A DNA stretch of 64,000 nt, from positions 1-64,000 of the forward strand of contig NZ_ATKM01000020.1 in the NCBI RefSeq assembly GCF_000418555.1. The letters are read 5' to 3'. The translations under genes and the position numbers were made by a program. Shown piece by piece: positions 1-13,040 of this stretch (the first letter of the stretch is position 1; every line of letters begins with the position of its first letter). Origin of the DNA: Pseudomonas sp. P818. GTDB lineage: Bacteria; Pseudomonadota; Gammaproteobacteria; Pseudomonadales; Pseudomonadaceae. The notes below the pieces were generated by a model. The model was not told the origin of the DNA. It saw only the letters and a program-made list of their open reading frames with translations, and did no database searches.

Positions 1-164
1 CGACGGTCCTCGTGAGGCCCGCCGGAGCGGCGCCGGTCACCGGCGCCGCTGCGAGGACGTCCGTCGCGGTCACCACCACGACGCCGGCCATCACCGCCAC
101 CGCGGGGCCCGCGGCCCTCGGATCCGCGGCCCTCGCGGCGCTCTCGGGGGGTGTCCTCAGCCAT
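1..164 (-). CDS. Partial N-terminus of an R/G/D-rich protein, actinobacterial-type
   Basis: An open frame begins with ATG at 164 on the minus strand and runs off the left edge of the window, giving 54 residues. It is preceded by an AGGAAGG ribosome-binding site about six bases upstream, which decides the start. The peptide begins MAEDTPRERREG and continues as low-complexity Arg/Gly/Asp sequence, with extreme GC at third positions as in high-GC actinobacteria. It lies downstream of the rRNA genes on the same strand, beyond a terminator. I do not recognise the family: such tails occur in front of several actinobacterial RNA-binding proteins. It belongs to the non-Pseudomonas part of the window. 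Confidence 0.5.
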   Translation of the reverse strand, partial: MAEDTPRERREGRGSEGRGPRGGGDGRRRGGDRDGRPRSGAGDRRRSGGPHEDR

Positions 165-320
165 GGTGTCCTTCCTGGGCGTCACGCCGCGATGATCCGC
201 GGGAACGCAGTCTCTGTTCCTCATGCGTCGGCCTCGCGGCCGGATCCTCAGGGGACCAGGCTAGTGCCCGGAGCCTGTGGCGGACCGTCCTCTGGCGAAA
301 ACAGTCCAGAAATGCGGGAA

Positions 321-348
321 GGGCCTCGCACACAACGGTGCGAGGCCC
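321..348 (-). terminator. rRNA operon terminator (actinobacterial part)
   Basis: An 11-bp perfect stem (GGGCCTCGCAC with GTGCGAGGCCC) closes a 6-base loop just downstream of the 5S gene on the minus strand. The following bases are only weakly T-rich. Confidence 0.75.
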
Positions 349-360
349 TCCCTCAAAGAA

Positions 361-480
361 TGTCCGGCGGCGACCTACTCTCCCACAACCTCCCGGCTGC
401 AGTACCATCGGCGCTGTGGGCCTTAGCTTCCGGGTTCGGAATGGAACCGGGCGTTTCCCCCACGCTATGACCGCCGTAAC
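361..480 (-). rRNA. rrf: 5S ribosomal RNA (actinobacterial type)
   Basis: The minus strand shows a full 5S rRNA of about 120 bases, starting GTTACGGCGGTCATAGCG and containing the conserved CCGAACCCGGAAGCTAAG and GGGAGAGTAGGTCG segments. These are the forms seen in high-GC Gram-positives. It is the last RNA gene of the operon. It is assigned to the foreign (Micrococcaceae-like) part of the window. Ends are approximate by a few bases. Confidence 0.9.
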
Positions 481-671
481 CCTAACCCCACACCACCACC
501 CTCAACACGGGCAACAGCAGGGAAACCTACGGGTCACACAACAGTGACACTATTCAACTGAAACACATCAATCACCCACCAACAAGCAGACAGCCGGTTG
601 CAATCAGACAACCGCACAGTGGACGCGAACACCAACCCATCACCTTGAAGCAAGCAATAGGATAAGAGTGT

Positions 672-5736
<5,065 letters not shown>

Positions 5737-5880
5737 ATACTGCTTGGGTTTTGAGAAAACCCTAAACTTGGCTCAGCAATCGCAAATAAACTCTCGAATT
5801 CACGAGTGTTACTTGTGATGCTGATAATCAGTCGACTATCAGTCTTACCTCACAAGCACCCACACGAATTGCTTGATTCA

Positions 5881-5894
5881 GTTGTTAAAGAACA
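5881..5894 (-). promoter_or_regulatory. boxA antitermination element of the rrn leader
   Basis: The minus strand reads TGTTCTTTAACAAC, one base from the enterobacterial boxA consensus TGCTCTTTAACA. It sits between the most proximal promoter and the 16S 5' end, where NusB/NusE bind nascent rRNA. Confidence 0.8.
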
Positions 5895-5929
5895 GTTGGT
5901 TAAGCTTTTCGTCTCAACCGAGGCCGCGC

Positions 5930-5957
5930 ATTCTACAGCAGCCCTTCTCTCTGTCAA
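5930..5957 (-). promoter_or_regulatory. rrn promoter, proximal copy
   Basis: The minus strand shows TTGACA at 5957-5952, a 16-bp spacer and TAGAAT at 5935-5930, followed by a GCGC-type discriminator typical of stringently controlled rRNA promoters. Confidence 0.8.
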
Positions 5958-6047
5958 GCTGTTTTTCGAATTTATTTCCGGAGAAACTCTTTTCTACTCA
6001 ACCACTTGCGCCTTCGATCAGAACTTCTTCTCTCCAGCGGGAGGCGC

Positions 6048-6075
6048 ATTCTACAGCGTTCAAAACCGCTGTCAA
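6048..6075 (-). promoter_or_regulatory. rrn promoter, second copy
   Basis: The minus strand shows TTGACA at 6075-6070, a 16-bp spacer and TAGAAT at 6053-6048, again followed by GCGC. Confidence 0.8.
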
Positions 6076-6154
6076 CACCTCTTTTTCTACCGCTTTCGAT
6101 CCATTCGACCGAAGCACCAACAAGATCAAACCACCACCCTGTCGACCGGCGCGC

Positions 6155-6182
6155 ATTCTACACGCCAGATCCAGCTTTGCAA
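6155..6182 (-). promoter_or_regulatory. rrn promoter, third copy
   Basis: The minus strand shows TTGCAA at 6182-6177, a 16-bp spacer and TAGAAT at 6160-6155 with a GCGCGCC discriminator. The -35 box is less perfect than in the two proximal copies. Confidence 0.7.
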
Positions 6183-6252
6183 GCCCTTCATTCAACTTAA
6201 CTTGTTGATTAACAACAAGTTTTTGAAGCGCTTCATCGCTGAAGTGGCGCGC

Positions 6253-6280
6253 ATTCTACATCCAGCAGAATGCGCGTCAA
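6253..6280 (-). promoter_or_regulatory. rrn promoter, distal copy
   Basis: The minus strand shows TTGACG at 6280-6275, a 16-bp spacer and TAGAAT at 6258-6253 with a GCGCGCC discriminator. It starts only about 20 bases after the tyrS stop codon. Confidence 0.75.
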
Positions 6281-6298
6281 GCTTATTTTGCAGTTTTA

Positions 6299-7498
6299 TT
6301 ACTCGGCCTTGAGCGTGATACGCGCAAAGGCTTTCTTGCCAGCCTGGCAAACATGCGTAGCGTCCACCTTGAACAGAAAGGCACGGTCAACCACCTCACC
6401 GTCGACGCGCACACCGCCCGACCCCAGCAGATCACGAGCGACGGCAGCGTTCTTCACCAGGCCCGCCTTATTAAGGACGGACGAGATCGGCATATCTTCA
6501 GCCGAAGCCAGCTCGACTTCAGGCAGATCTTCCGGCAGCTCGCCTTCCTTCATGCGATTACCCGCGGAGCGGTGCGCATTGGCCGCCGCCTCTTCACCAT
6601 GGAAGCGCGCAACGAGCTCTTCAGCCAGCTTGATCTTGATGTCACGCGGGTTCGCCCCCTGCTCGACATCACACTTGAATTGCTCGATCTCATCCATGGA
6701 GCGGAAGCTGAGCAACTCGAAGTAGCGCCACATCAGAGCATCAGGCATGGACACCAGCTTGTTGTACATCACGCCCGGCGCTTCCTGGATGCCCACGTAG
6801 TTACCCAGCGACTTGGACATCTTCTTCACGCCATCGAGACCTTCCAGCAACGGCATGGTGACGATGCACTGCGACTCCTGCCCATAGGCGCGCTGCAGCT
6901 CACGCCCCATCAGCAGATTGAATTTCTGATCGGTGCCACCCAGCTCGACGTCGGCCTTGAGCGCCACGGAGTCATAGCCCTGCACCAACGGGTAGAGGAA
7001 TTCGTGGATGGCGATCGGTTGGTTGCTGGTGTAGCGCTTGTCGAAGTCGTCGCGCTCGAGCATACGCGCCACGGTGTACTGCGAAGCCAGACGGATGAAG
7101 TCCGCAGGCTTGAGCTGATCCATCCAGGTGGAGTTGAAGGCAACCTCGGTCTTGCCCGGATCAAGGATCTTGAACACCTGCTGCTTATAGGTCTCGGCGT
7201 TATCCAGCACCTGCTCGCGAGTCAGCGGCGGGCGCGTGGCGCTCTTGCCGCTGGGGTCGCCGATCATCCCAGTGAAGTCACCGATCAGGAACACCACCTG
7301 ATGGCCGAGCTCCTGGAACTGACGCAGCTTATTAATAAGGACGGTATGACCAAGATGCAGATCAGGCGCGGTCGGATCGAAACCTGCCTTGATCCGCAGC
7401 GGCTGACCACGCTTGAGCTTTTCGACCAGCTCAGACTCAACCAGAACCTCTTCCGCACCACGCTTGATCAGCGCCAGCTGCTCTTCGACCGACTTCAT
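6299..7498 (-). CDS. tyrS: Tyrosyl-tRNA synthetase
   Basis: This class I aminoacyl-tRNA synthetase charges tRNA-Tyr in the cytoplasm. The 399-residue protein has the HIGH-type motif HLGH at residues 48-51, KMSKS at 226-230, and an S4-like RNA-binding domain in the last 60 residues. The start MKSVEEQL at 7498 is preferred over an upstream ATG at 7546, which would add 16 residues not usual for the family. P. aeruginosa has two TyrRS genes, and the copy beside an rRNA operon (PA0668, tyrZ) is the positional match. It reads toward the rRNA operon on the same strand and ends just before the distal rrn promoter, so read-through into rrn is possible. Confidence 0.95.
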   Translation of the reverse strand: MKSVEEQLALIKRGAEEVLVESELVEKLKRGQPLRIKAGFDPTAPDLHLGHTVLINKLRQFQELGHQVVFLIGDFTGMIGDPSGKSATRPPLTREQVLDNAETYKQQVFKILDPGKTEVAFNSTWMDQLKPADFIRLASQYTVARMLERDDFDKRYTSNQPIAIHEFLYPLVQGYDSVALKADVELGGTDQKFNLLMGRELQRAYGQESQCIVTMPLLEGLDGVKKMSKSLGNYVGIQEAPGVMYNKLVSMPDALMWRYFELLSFRSMDEIEQFKCDVEQGANPRDIKIKLAEELVARFHGEEAAANAHRSAGNRMKEGELPEDLPEVELASAEDMPISSVLNKAGLVKNAAVARDLLGSGGVRVDGEVVDRAFLFKVDATHVCQAGKKAFARITLKAE

Positions 7499-7680
7499 GA
7501 CAAAAACCCGCAACCACTGGAAATTGAAAGGGAACCAACCATACAAGATCGCGAACTAATTACAAGTTTTGCCCAGGGAAAGCAGCCTGGAGCACCGCTC
7601 GGCATGTCAAGGGTTGCCCCGCGCCGATTTTGGTTATATTTTATACAGTTAATGCACATTCCAAGAAAACGCCTCACGCC

Positions 7681-9108
7681 ATGACGCAAAATATCCCGAA
7701 AGCCCCGCCCTACCCTAAAAGCCATATCCTGGCTGCTAGCGGTGTAGCTGCGCTGCTGAGCCTGGCTCTGCTGGTGTTTCCTTCGCGTGAAGTCGAAGCG
7801 CAGAAAACCTTTCTCGACCTGGATCTGGGCAATGATGCCGAGATGGTGTTGCAGGAAAAGGATGATCTCCGAGCGGGACTGCCAGTGCCAGGCGCCGCCT
7901 CTCCTTTCGCCAAGATCGAGCAGAGCGCGGACACCGCCGAGAACAGCGCAGAAGACGCTGACGACAACATCCTAGAAACAGCCGACACCACTCCTCCCTC
8001 CGACCCCAACCACCACAACATCACGGTTAGCAATGGCGATACCCTTTCTACCGTATTCGCCAAGGTTGGCCTGAGCGCTAATGACCTTCATGAAGCGCTC
8101 AACAGCACAAAGGACGCCAAGCAGTTCAGCCGCCTGAAAGTTGGCCAGGTGCTCGAGTTCGAACTGAATGAAGACGGCAAGCTGAAGAATCTGCAAAGCA
8201 AGCTCAGCGACCTGGAAACCATTCGCCTGAGCCGTACCGACAACGGCTTCCAGTTCGAGCGTGATCAGGTCAAGCCCGAAGTGGTGACAACCTATAGCCG
8301 CGGCGTGATCAACAGTTCGCTGTTTCTCTCTGCCAAGCGCGCCGGTCTGTCGCATAGCCTGACCATGGACCTGGCCAACGTCTTCGGCTACGACATCGAC
8401 TTCGCCATGGATATTCGCGAAGGCGACGAATTCGAAGTGATCTATGAAGAGAAGGTGGTGAACGGCAAACGCGTCGGCACCGGCAACATTCTCTCGGCGC
8501 GCTTCACCAACCGCGGCAAGACCTACACAGCGGTGCGTTACACCAACAAGCAGGGCACCACCAGCTACTACAACGCCAATGGCGAAAGCATGCGTAAGGC
8601 GTTCATCCGCACACCGGTGGACTTCGCGCGCATCAGCTCGCGTTTCTCCACTGGCCGCAAGCATCCGATCCTGAACAAGATTCGTGCGCACAAGGGCGTC
8701 GACTATGCTGCGCCACGGGGCACCCCGATCAAGGCAGCCGGTGACGGCCGCGTGACCCTGGCCGGCCGCAACGGCGGTTACGGCAACACCGTGATCATTC
8801 AACATGGCCAGCGCTATCGTACGCTCTACGCGCATATGCAAGGCTTCGCCAAGGGCATTCGTAACGGTGCGAACGTCAAGCAAGGCCAGATCATCGGGTA
8901 TATCGGCACCACCGGCCTGTCCACCGGACCTCACCTGCACTACGAGTTCCAGGTCAACGGTGTACACGTCGATCCGCTCAGCCAGAAGCTGCCGATGGCC
9001 GACCCCATTGCAGCGAGCGAGAAGCAACGCTTCATGCAGCTGAGCAAGCCGCTAATGGCACGCATGGACCAGGAAAAGGCCACCATGCTGGCCGCCAACC
9101 AGCAGTAA
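7681..9108 (+). CDS. M23-family murein endopeptidase (MepM-like)
   Basis: This is a probable envelope endopeptidase that cuts peptide cross-links in peptidoglycan. The 476-residue protein has an N-terminal membrane anchor or signal segment (about residues 15-38), a LysM/OapA-like domain near 110-160, and a C-terminal M23 peptidase domain. The zinc ligands are visible as HxxxD (H337, D341) and HxH (H418, H420). The start at 7681 is chosen because MTQNIPKAPPY begins the conserved part; there is no strong ribosome-binding site. It is divergent from tyrS, and anmK follows three bases after its stop, so cell-wall cutting and anhydromuramic acid recycling are probably co-transcribed. Confidence 0.9.
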   Translation: MTQNIPKAPPYPKSHILAASGVAALLSLALLVFPSREVEAQKTFLDLDLGNDAEMVLQEKDDLRAGLPVPGAASPFAKIEQSADTAENSAEDADDNILETADTTPPSDPNHHNITVSNGDTLSTVFAKVGLSANDLHEALNSTKDAKQFSRLKVGQVLEFELNEDGKLKNLQSKLSDLETIRLSRTDNGFQFERDQVKPEVVTTYSRGVINSSLFLSAKRAGLSHSLTMDLANVFGYDIDFAMDIREGDEFEVIYEEKVVNGKRVGTGNILSARFTNRGKTYTAVRYTNKQGTTSYYNANGESMRKAFIRTPVDFARISSRFSTGRKHPILNKIRAHKGVDYAAPRGTPIKAAGDGRVTLAGRNGGYGNTVIIQHGQRYRTLYAHMQGFAKGIRNGANVKQGQIIGYIGTTGLSTGPHLHYEFQVNGVHVDPLSQKLPMADPIAASEKQRFMQLSKPLMARMDQEKATMLAANQQ

Positions 9109-9111
9109 GCC

Positions 9112-10203
9112 GTGTCCCTCTATATTGGCGTGATGTCCGGTACCAGTCTGGACGGACTGGACATCGCGCTGATCGATCAGGATCAGCGCCCCCACCTCCT
9201 CGCCACGCTCTACCGCCCCATGCCGCAAAGACTGCGCAGTGACCTCTTGGCGCTATGCAGCCCAGGTAATGACGAATTGGCACGCGCCGCCATTGCCGAA
9301 CAACACTGGGTCGAGTTGGCCGCGGGGGCGATTAACGAACTCCTGCAGCAACAGGGGCTGACCGCCCAGCAAATTCGCGCCATCGGCAGCCACGGCCAGA
9401 CCGTGCGCCACGAGCCCGCGCGCGGCTTCACCATTCAGATCGGCAACCCGGCGCTACTGGCCGAGCTCACCGGTATCTGCGTGGTCGCGGATTTCCGTCG
9501 TCGCGATGTGGCTGCAGGCGGCCAAGGCGCCCCCCTGGTCCCGGCTTTCCATCAAGACCTGTTCGGCCATGACCAACGGCACGTAGCCGTGCTCAATGTC
9601 GGCGGCTTCAGCAACCTCAGCCTCCTTTCACCAGGCCAGGAAGTTCTGGGGTTCGACAGCGGCCCCGGCAACGTTTTGCTCGATGCCTGGATTCAGCATT
9701 GTCGGGGCCTTGCCTATGACCGTGATGGCGCCTGGGCGGCCAGCGGTAGCGTTCACAACGAGCTGCTGACGCGCCTGCTGAGCGATCCCTTCTTTGCCAC
9801 CCAAGGCCCGAAGAGCACTGGTCGGGAGCTGTTCAATCTCGATTGGCTGCTTGGCCATCTGCAAACCTTACAGCCACTGGCCAGTGAGGACGTTCAGGCG
9901 ACTCTCGTGGAACTCACCGCGCGCAGCATCGTCAGCGCCTTGCGTAACGCACAGGCGCACACGGATGCGCTGCTGGTATGCGGTGGTGGTGCCCACAATG
10001 CCTGCCTGATGAAGCGCCTGAGCGAGATGCTGCCGAACACCGAAGTCAGTAGCACGGCTGCCGAAGGTGTAGACCCGGACTGGGTCGAAGCCATGGCCTT
10101 CGCCTGGCTCGCACACTGCGCATTGGAAGGCATTGCCGGCAATCGCCCGAGCGTGACCGGGGCAAAAGGTCTGCGCGTTCTCGGCGCCATCTACCCCGCC
10201 TGA
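9112..10203 (+). CDS. anmK: Anhydro-N-acetylmuramic acid kinase
   Basis: AnmK opens the 1,6-anhydro ring of anhydroMurNAc and phosphorylates it to MurNAc-6-phosphate in peptidoglycan recycling. The 363-residue protein has the family opening GVMSGTSLDGLD (about residues 6-17), the GSHGQTVRH motif and the ASKT-type sugar kinase fold. It starts with GTG at 9112, almost touching the upstream peptidase gene, which suggests translational coupling. The later murU-amgK pair in this window serves the alternative Pseudomonas MurNAc salvage route, so both recycling branches are present. Confidence 0.95.
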   Translation: MSLYIGVMSGTSLDGLDIALIDQDQRPHLLATLYRPMPQRLRSDLLALCSPGNDELARAAIAEQHWVELAAGAINELLQQQGLTAQQIRAIGSHGQTVRHEPARGFTIQIGNPALLAELTGICVVADFRRRDVAAGGQGAPLVPAFHQDLFGHDQRHVAVLNVGGFSNLSLLSPGQEVLGFDSGPGNVLLDAWIQHCRGLAYDRDGAWAASGSVHNELLTRLLSDPFFATQGPKSTGRELFNLDWLLGHLQTLQPLASEDVQATLVELTARSIVSALRNAQAHTDALLVCGGGAHNACLMKRLSEMLPNTEVSSTAAEGVDPDWVEAMAFAWLAHCALEGIAGNRPSVTGAKGLRVLGAIYPA

Positions 10204-10210
10204 AAACGAA

Positions 10211-10235
10211 AACGCCGCGCATCGAGCGCGGCGTT
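10211..10235. terminator. Bidirectional terminator between anmK and erpA
   Basis: The stem AACGCCGCGC/GCGCGGCGTT with a 5-base loop lies between two convergent genes and can serve both. Confidence 0.85.
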
Positions 10236-10252
10236 GTCATGAAATGACGGCT

Positions 10253-10603
10253 TCAGATCGAGAAGGACGAGCCGCAGCCACAGGTGGTAGTGGCGTTGGG
10301 GTTCTTGATCACGAAGCGCGATCCTTCCAATCCCTCCTGATAATCGACCTCGGAGCCCACCAGATATTGGAAGCTCATGGCATCGACCACCAGGCTGACG
10401 CCCTCACGCTCGACGATGGTGTCGTCTTCGGCCACATCCTCATCGAAGGTGAAGCCATACTGAAAGCCCGAGCAACCGCCGCCCGTGACGAACACGCGCA
10501 ACTTAAGGCGTGGATTGCCTTCTTCATCGACCAGGGTCTTCACCTTGCTGGCCGCGCCCTGGGTGAAGTGCAAGGGGGCAGGGGTGAAGGTTTCGACGCT
10601 CAT
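10253..10603 (-). CDS. erpA: Iron-sulfur cluster insertion protein ErpA
   Basis: This A-type carrier delivers Fe-S clusters to apo-enzymes, including those of isoprenoid synthesis. The 116-residue protein carries the three conserved cysteines C44 (GGGCSGF), C108 and C110 (TCGCGSSFSI). The start MSVETFTPA at 10603 is preferred to an ATG nine codons upstream because it matches the family length. It is convergent with anmK across a shared terminator, and about 130 bp separate it from the bactofilin gene upstream. Confidence 0.95.
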   Translation of the reverse strand: MSVETFTPAPLHFTQGAASKVKTLVDEEGNPRLKLRVFVTGGGCSGFQYGFTFDEDVAEDDTIVEREGVSLVVDAMSFQYLVGSEVDYQEGLEGSRFVIKNPNATTTCGCGSSFSI

Positions 10604-10731
10604 GCTATAACTCCCGGCGCCATGCGCCACACTGCGTTAGCAGGTTGTTGAAAACCACCTGCGCTGCCTGGCCATCATCAACGACAGCCTGCTGGGCACG
10701 CATTATCCGCTTGCCCTACAAAATTGGTCAA

Positions 10732-11142
10732 CTATTGCTCGACTTCCAGCGATGCCGGAAGCTCAAGTGGACGCTCGCCATCCTTGAGGTGGCACAAGCG
10801 CCCTTCGATCTGCGCGCCCATGGCCATCTCCATCAGGCCGTACTGCAGATTGCCGCGCACCCGTGAACGGGCCCCCAGCTCCAGATGGCCACTGGCGAAC
10901 ACATCCCCATTGACCTCCCCATCGATCACGATATGGGGTGCACGTATCTCACCTTCAACCACGCCTCCAACACTGACGCGTACCAGCCCTTCGGTGGCCA
11001 GCAGGTTACCGGTGACCCGACCATCCACCTGCACTGCGCCCTGAAAGCGCATGTCGCCTACCAGCTCGGCACCCGCGGCAATCAGACTGGTCTTGCCGCT
11101 GAAACGCTGCAGGTCGGGTTTGGTCTTGTCTTTACTCCACAT
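10732..11142 (-). CDS. Bactofilin family protein
   Basis: Bactofilins are small polymer-forming cytoskeletal proteins with a right-handed beta-helix core. The 136-residue protein shows the repeating hydrophobic and glycine pattern of the family (for example VDGRVTGNL, VEGEIRAPH, VNGDVFASG), with short variable tails. It overlaps the end of the next upstream gene by 11 bp and shares an operon with it and with argC. A role in cell shape or cell-wall enzyme placement is the usual inference; nothing here identifies its specific partner. Confidence 0.88.
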   Translation of the reverse strand: MWSKDKTKPDLQRFSGKTSLIAAGAELVGDMRFQGAVQVDGRVTGNLLATEGLVRVSVGGVVEGEIRAPHIVIDGEVNGDVFASGHLELGARSRVRGNLQYGLMEMAMGAQIEGRLCHLKDGERPLELPASLEVEQ

Positions 11143-11875
11143 GGGGGGTTATCGCTCCTGATTTTATCCACTCGAATGTACGGCTCAGCGGCTTGTCGCC
11201 TTCGACTTCTGCCTGAACCTTGACCTGACGCGGCTCGAAGCCCTCAGGCAGTTGCAATTCGCCAAAGCGCCCGGCTTCGGGAAAAGACTGAAAGTGCTTG
11301 AAAGAGAACGGGATACGGCTCTCGCTCACCTCGTCGGACAGCGCCGCGAGTTCCAGGATGGCCGGTTTCCCATTCTGCTGACCTTCGACCGTGATACGCA
11401 GCCGCCCTTGCAAAGCCTCATCACTGGCACCGACCCGGCTCATCAGCAGCTTGTAGCGAAAACGCCGAGGCTCTTCCGTGGCTTGCAGTTCGAAGGCGCG
11501 AATGCGCATACCCTCGCGACGACTGGCCGGTGCCAGTACGCCCTTGTAGAAAGCCAGATCCTGCTGCTGCTTGAAGATCTGCTCCTCCAAGAGCTTGATG
11601 GTCCGCCGATTCTGTTCCATGGCCTGCTGAGTGACCTTGTCGCTGCTGCCGACCACGGCAAGCCGCTGACGCAACAGCTCCAGCTCCTGGTCCTGCTCGG
11701 CAAGCCGAGTCAGCAGTGCGTGCGTATCCTCAGGCGCTGGCTGGGGCTGCATCTGCGGCCAATACCAACCCAGAGCAAAGGCCCCCGGTACAGCGAGTAT
11801 CAGCAAGAGCAGCAAGCAGCGGCGCCTGCGCTCTCGACGCGGATCGCTGAGGCGGACCTCCCAGCCCGGTGTCAC
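11132..11875 (-). CDS. Membrane-anchored coiled-coil protein (DUF6776-like)
   Basis: This 247-residue protein has a basic N-terminus, one membrane segment at about residues 18-38, a predicted coiled coil at about 50-105 rich in Gln/Glu/Leu, and a C-terminal beta-rich domain. I think it is the DUF6776 family, by position equivalent to PAO1 PA0663. Function is unknown. It overlaps argC by 4 bp and the bactofilin by 11 bp. The constant pairing with a bactofilin suggests an envelope scaffold partner, as inference only. Confidence 0.8.
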   Translation of the reverse strand: MTPGWEVRLSDPRRERRRRCLLLLLILAVPGAFALGWYWPQMQPQPAPEDTHALLTRLAEQDQELELLRQRLAVVGSSDKVTQQAMEQNRRTIKLLEEQIFKQQQDLAFYKGVLAPASRREGMRIRAFELQATEEPRRFRYKLLMSRVGASDEALQGRLRITVEGQQNGKPAILELAALSDEVSESRIPFSFKHFQSFPEAGRFGELQLPEGFEPRQVKVQAEVEGDKPLSRTFEWIKSGAITPHVE

Positions 11876-12906
11876 GGCAGCAGGGCCGCGTGCGACAGAC
11901 CAAGGCGTTCGTCGAGACCGAAGAGGATGTTCATGTTCTGCACGGCCTGACCGGAGGCGCCCTTGACCAGGTTGTCGATCACCGAGAGCACCACCACCAG
12001 ATCACCACCCTGCGGGCGGTGCACGGCGATGCGGCAGACGTTGCCACCGCGCACACTGCGGGTTTCCGGGTGGCTACCGGCCGGCATCACGTCGACGAAG
12101 GGCTCATTGGCATAACGCTTCTCGAACAGGGCTTGAAGATCCACTGAGGTGTCGGCCACGCGTGCGTAAAGGGTCGCATGGATGCCGCGGATCATCGGTG
12201 TCAGGTGCGGCACGAAGGTCAGACTAACATCGCCACCTGCAGCCTGACGCAACCCCTGGCGAATTTCCGGCAGGTGACGATGGCCCTTGACCGAGTAGGC
12301 CTTCATGCTCTCGCCTGCCTCGCAGAACAGCGAGCCGACGCTGGCACCACGGCCGGCGCCACTGACGCCGCTCTTGCAGTCGGCGATCAGGCTGCTTGCA
12401 TCGGCCAAGCCGGCTTCCAGCAGTGGGATCAGGCCGAGCTGGGTCGCGGTCGGGTAGCAGCCGGGCACTGCGATCAGGCGCGCTGTCTTGATCGCCTCGC
12501 GGTTGACCTCGGGCAGGCCGTACACCGCCTCGCTCAGCAGCTCGGGAGCGCCGTGCGGCTGGCCGTACCACTTGGCCCACTCCTCGGCGTCCTGCAGACG
12601 GAAGTCGGCGGACAGGTCGATCACCCGCGTGCCGGCAGCGAGCAACTCTCCGGCCAGGGCATGGGCGACGCCATGAGGCGTGGCGAAGAACACCACGTCA
12701 CAGGCGCCCAGCGTGGCGACGTCCGGCACGCTGAAAGCCAGCTCCGGATAGTGGCCGCGCAGGTTGGGGTACATCTCGTCGACGCGCAGGCCGGCCTCGG
12801 AACGGGAAGTGATCACGGTCACCTCTGCCTGCGGGTGTTGCGCCAGCAGACGCAGCAGTTCGACACCGGTGTAGCCCGTGCCGCCGACGATACCGACCTT
12901 GATCAT
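11872..12906 (-). CDS. argC: N-acetyl-gamma-glutamyl-phosphate reductase
   Basis: ArgC reduces N-acetylglutamyl-5-phosphate with NADPH, the third step of arginine synthesis. The 344-residue protein has the dinucleotide-binding GIVGGTGYTG (residues 5-14) and the catalytic cysteine C150 in VPGCYPT. The start MIKVGIVG at 12906 is chosen over an upstream ATG at 12972; an AAGGGG-type ribosome-binding site precedes it. It heads a three-gene overlapping set with the coiled-coil protein and the bactofilin. Confidence 0.96.
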   Translation of the reverse strand: MIKVGIVGGTGYTGVELLRLLAQHPQAEVTVITSRSEAGLRVDEMYPNLRGHYPELAFSVPDVATLGACDVVFFATPHGVAHALAGELLAAGTRVIDLSADFRLQDAEEWAKWYGQPHGAPELLSEAVYGLPEVNREAIKTARLIAVPGCYPTATQLGLIPLLEAGLADASSLIADCKSGVSGAGRGASVGSLFCEAGESMKAYSVKGHRHLPEIRQGLRQAAGGDVSLTFVPHLTPMIRGIHATLYARVADTSVDLQALFEKRYANEPFVDVMPAGSHPETRSVRGGNVCRIAVHRPQGGDLVVVLSVIDNLVKGASGQAVQNMNILFGLDERLGLSHAALLP

Positions 12907-13040
12907 CACATGCCCCTTTGCAAAAGCCATTGGAAAGCTGCCGATGATAAAGCCGCATCGGCCAAGCTCCAACCGTAGAGGTGACGCAGGCCGTCGCCTA
13001 CCTCTACTATCGAGGCCATTTTTCAGCGTGAGAGGCGAAA

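Larger units (their letters stand above)
5737..6298 (-). promoter_or_regulatory. rrn leader and promoter region (Pseudomonas)
   Basis: This 562-bp gene-free stretch lies between the 16S gene and tyrS. It contains four tandem promoters (listed separately), a boxA antitermination element, and a leader with short hairpins, including a GGGTTTT/AAAACCC stem near 5747-5763. Translations across it are spurious. Confidence 0.85.

Noticed and set aside
5806..6312. 168-codon open frame upstream of the 16S gene
   Set aside because: It covers the rrn promoters and boxA and resembles no protein.
6353..7684. 443-codon frame opposite tyrS
   Set aside because: It is the antisense shadow of tyrS, which has full catalytic motifs. 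Similar long antisense frames opposite trpE, agtA, prkA, yeaH-spoVR and rpoD were rejected for the same reason.
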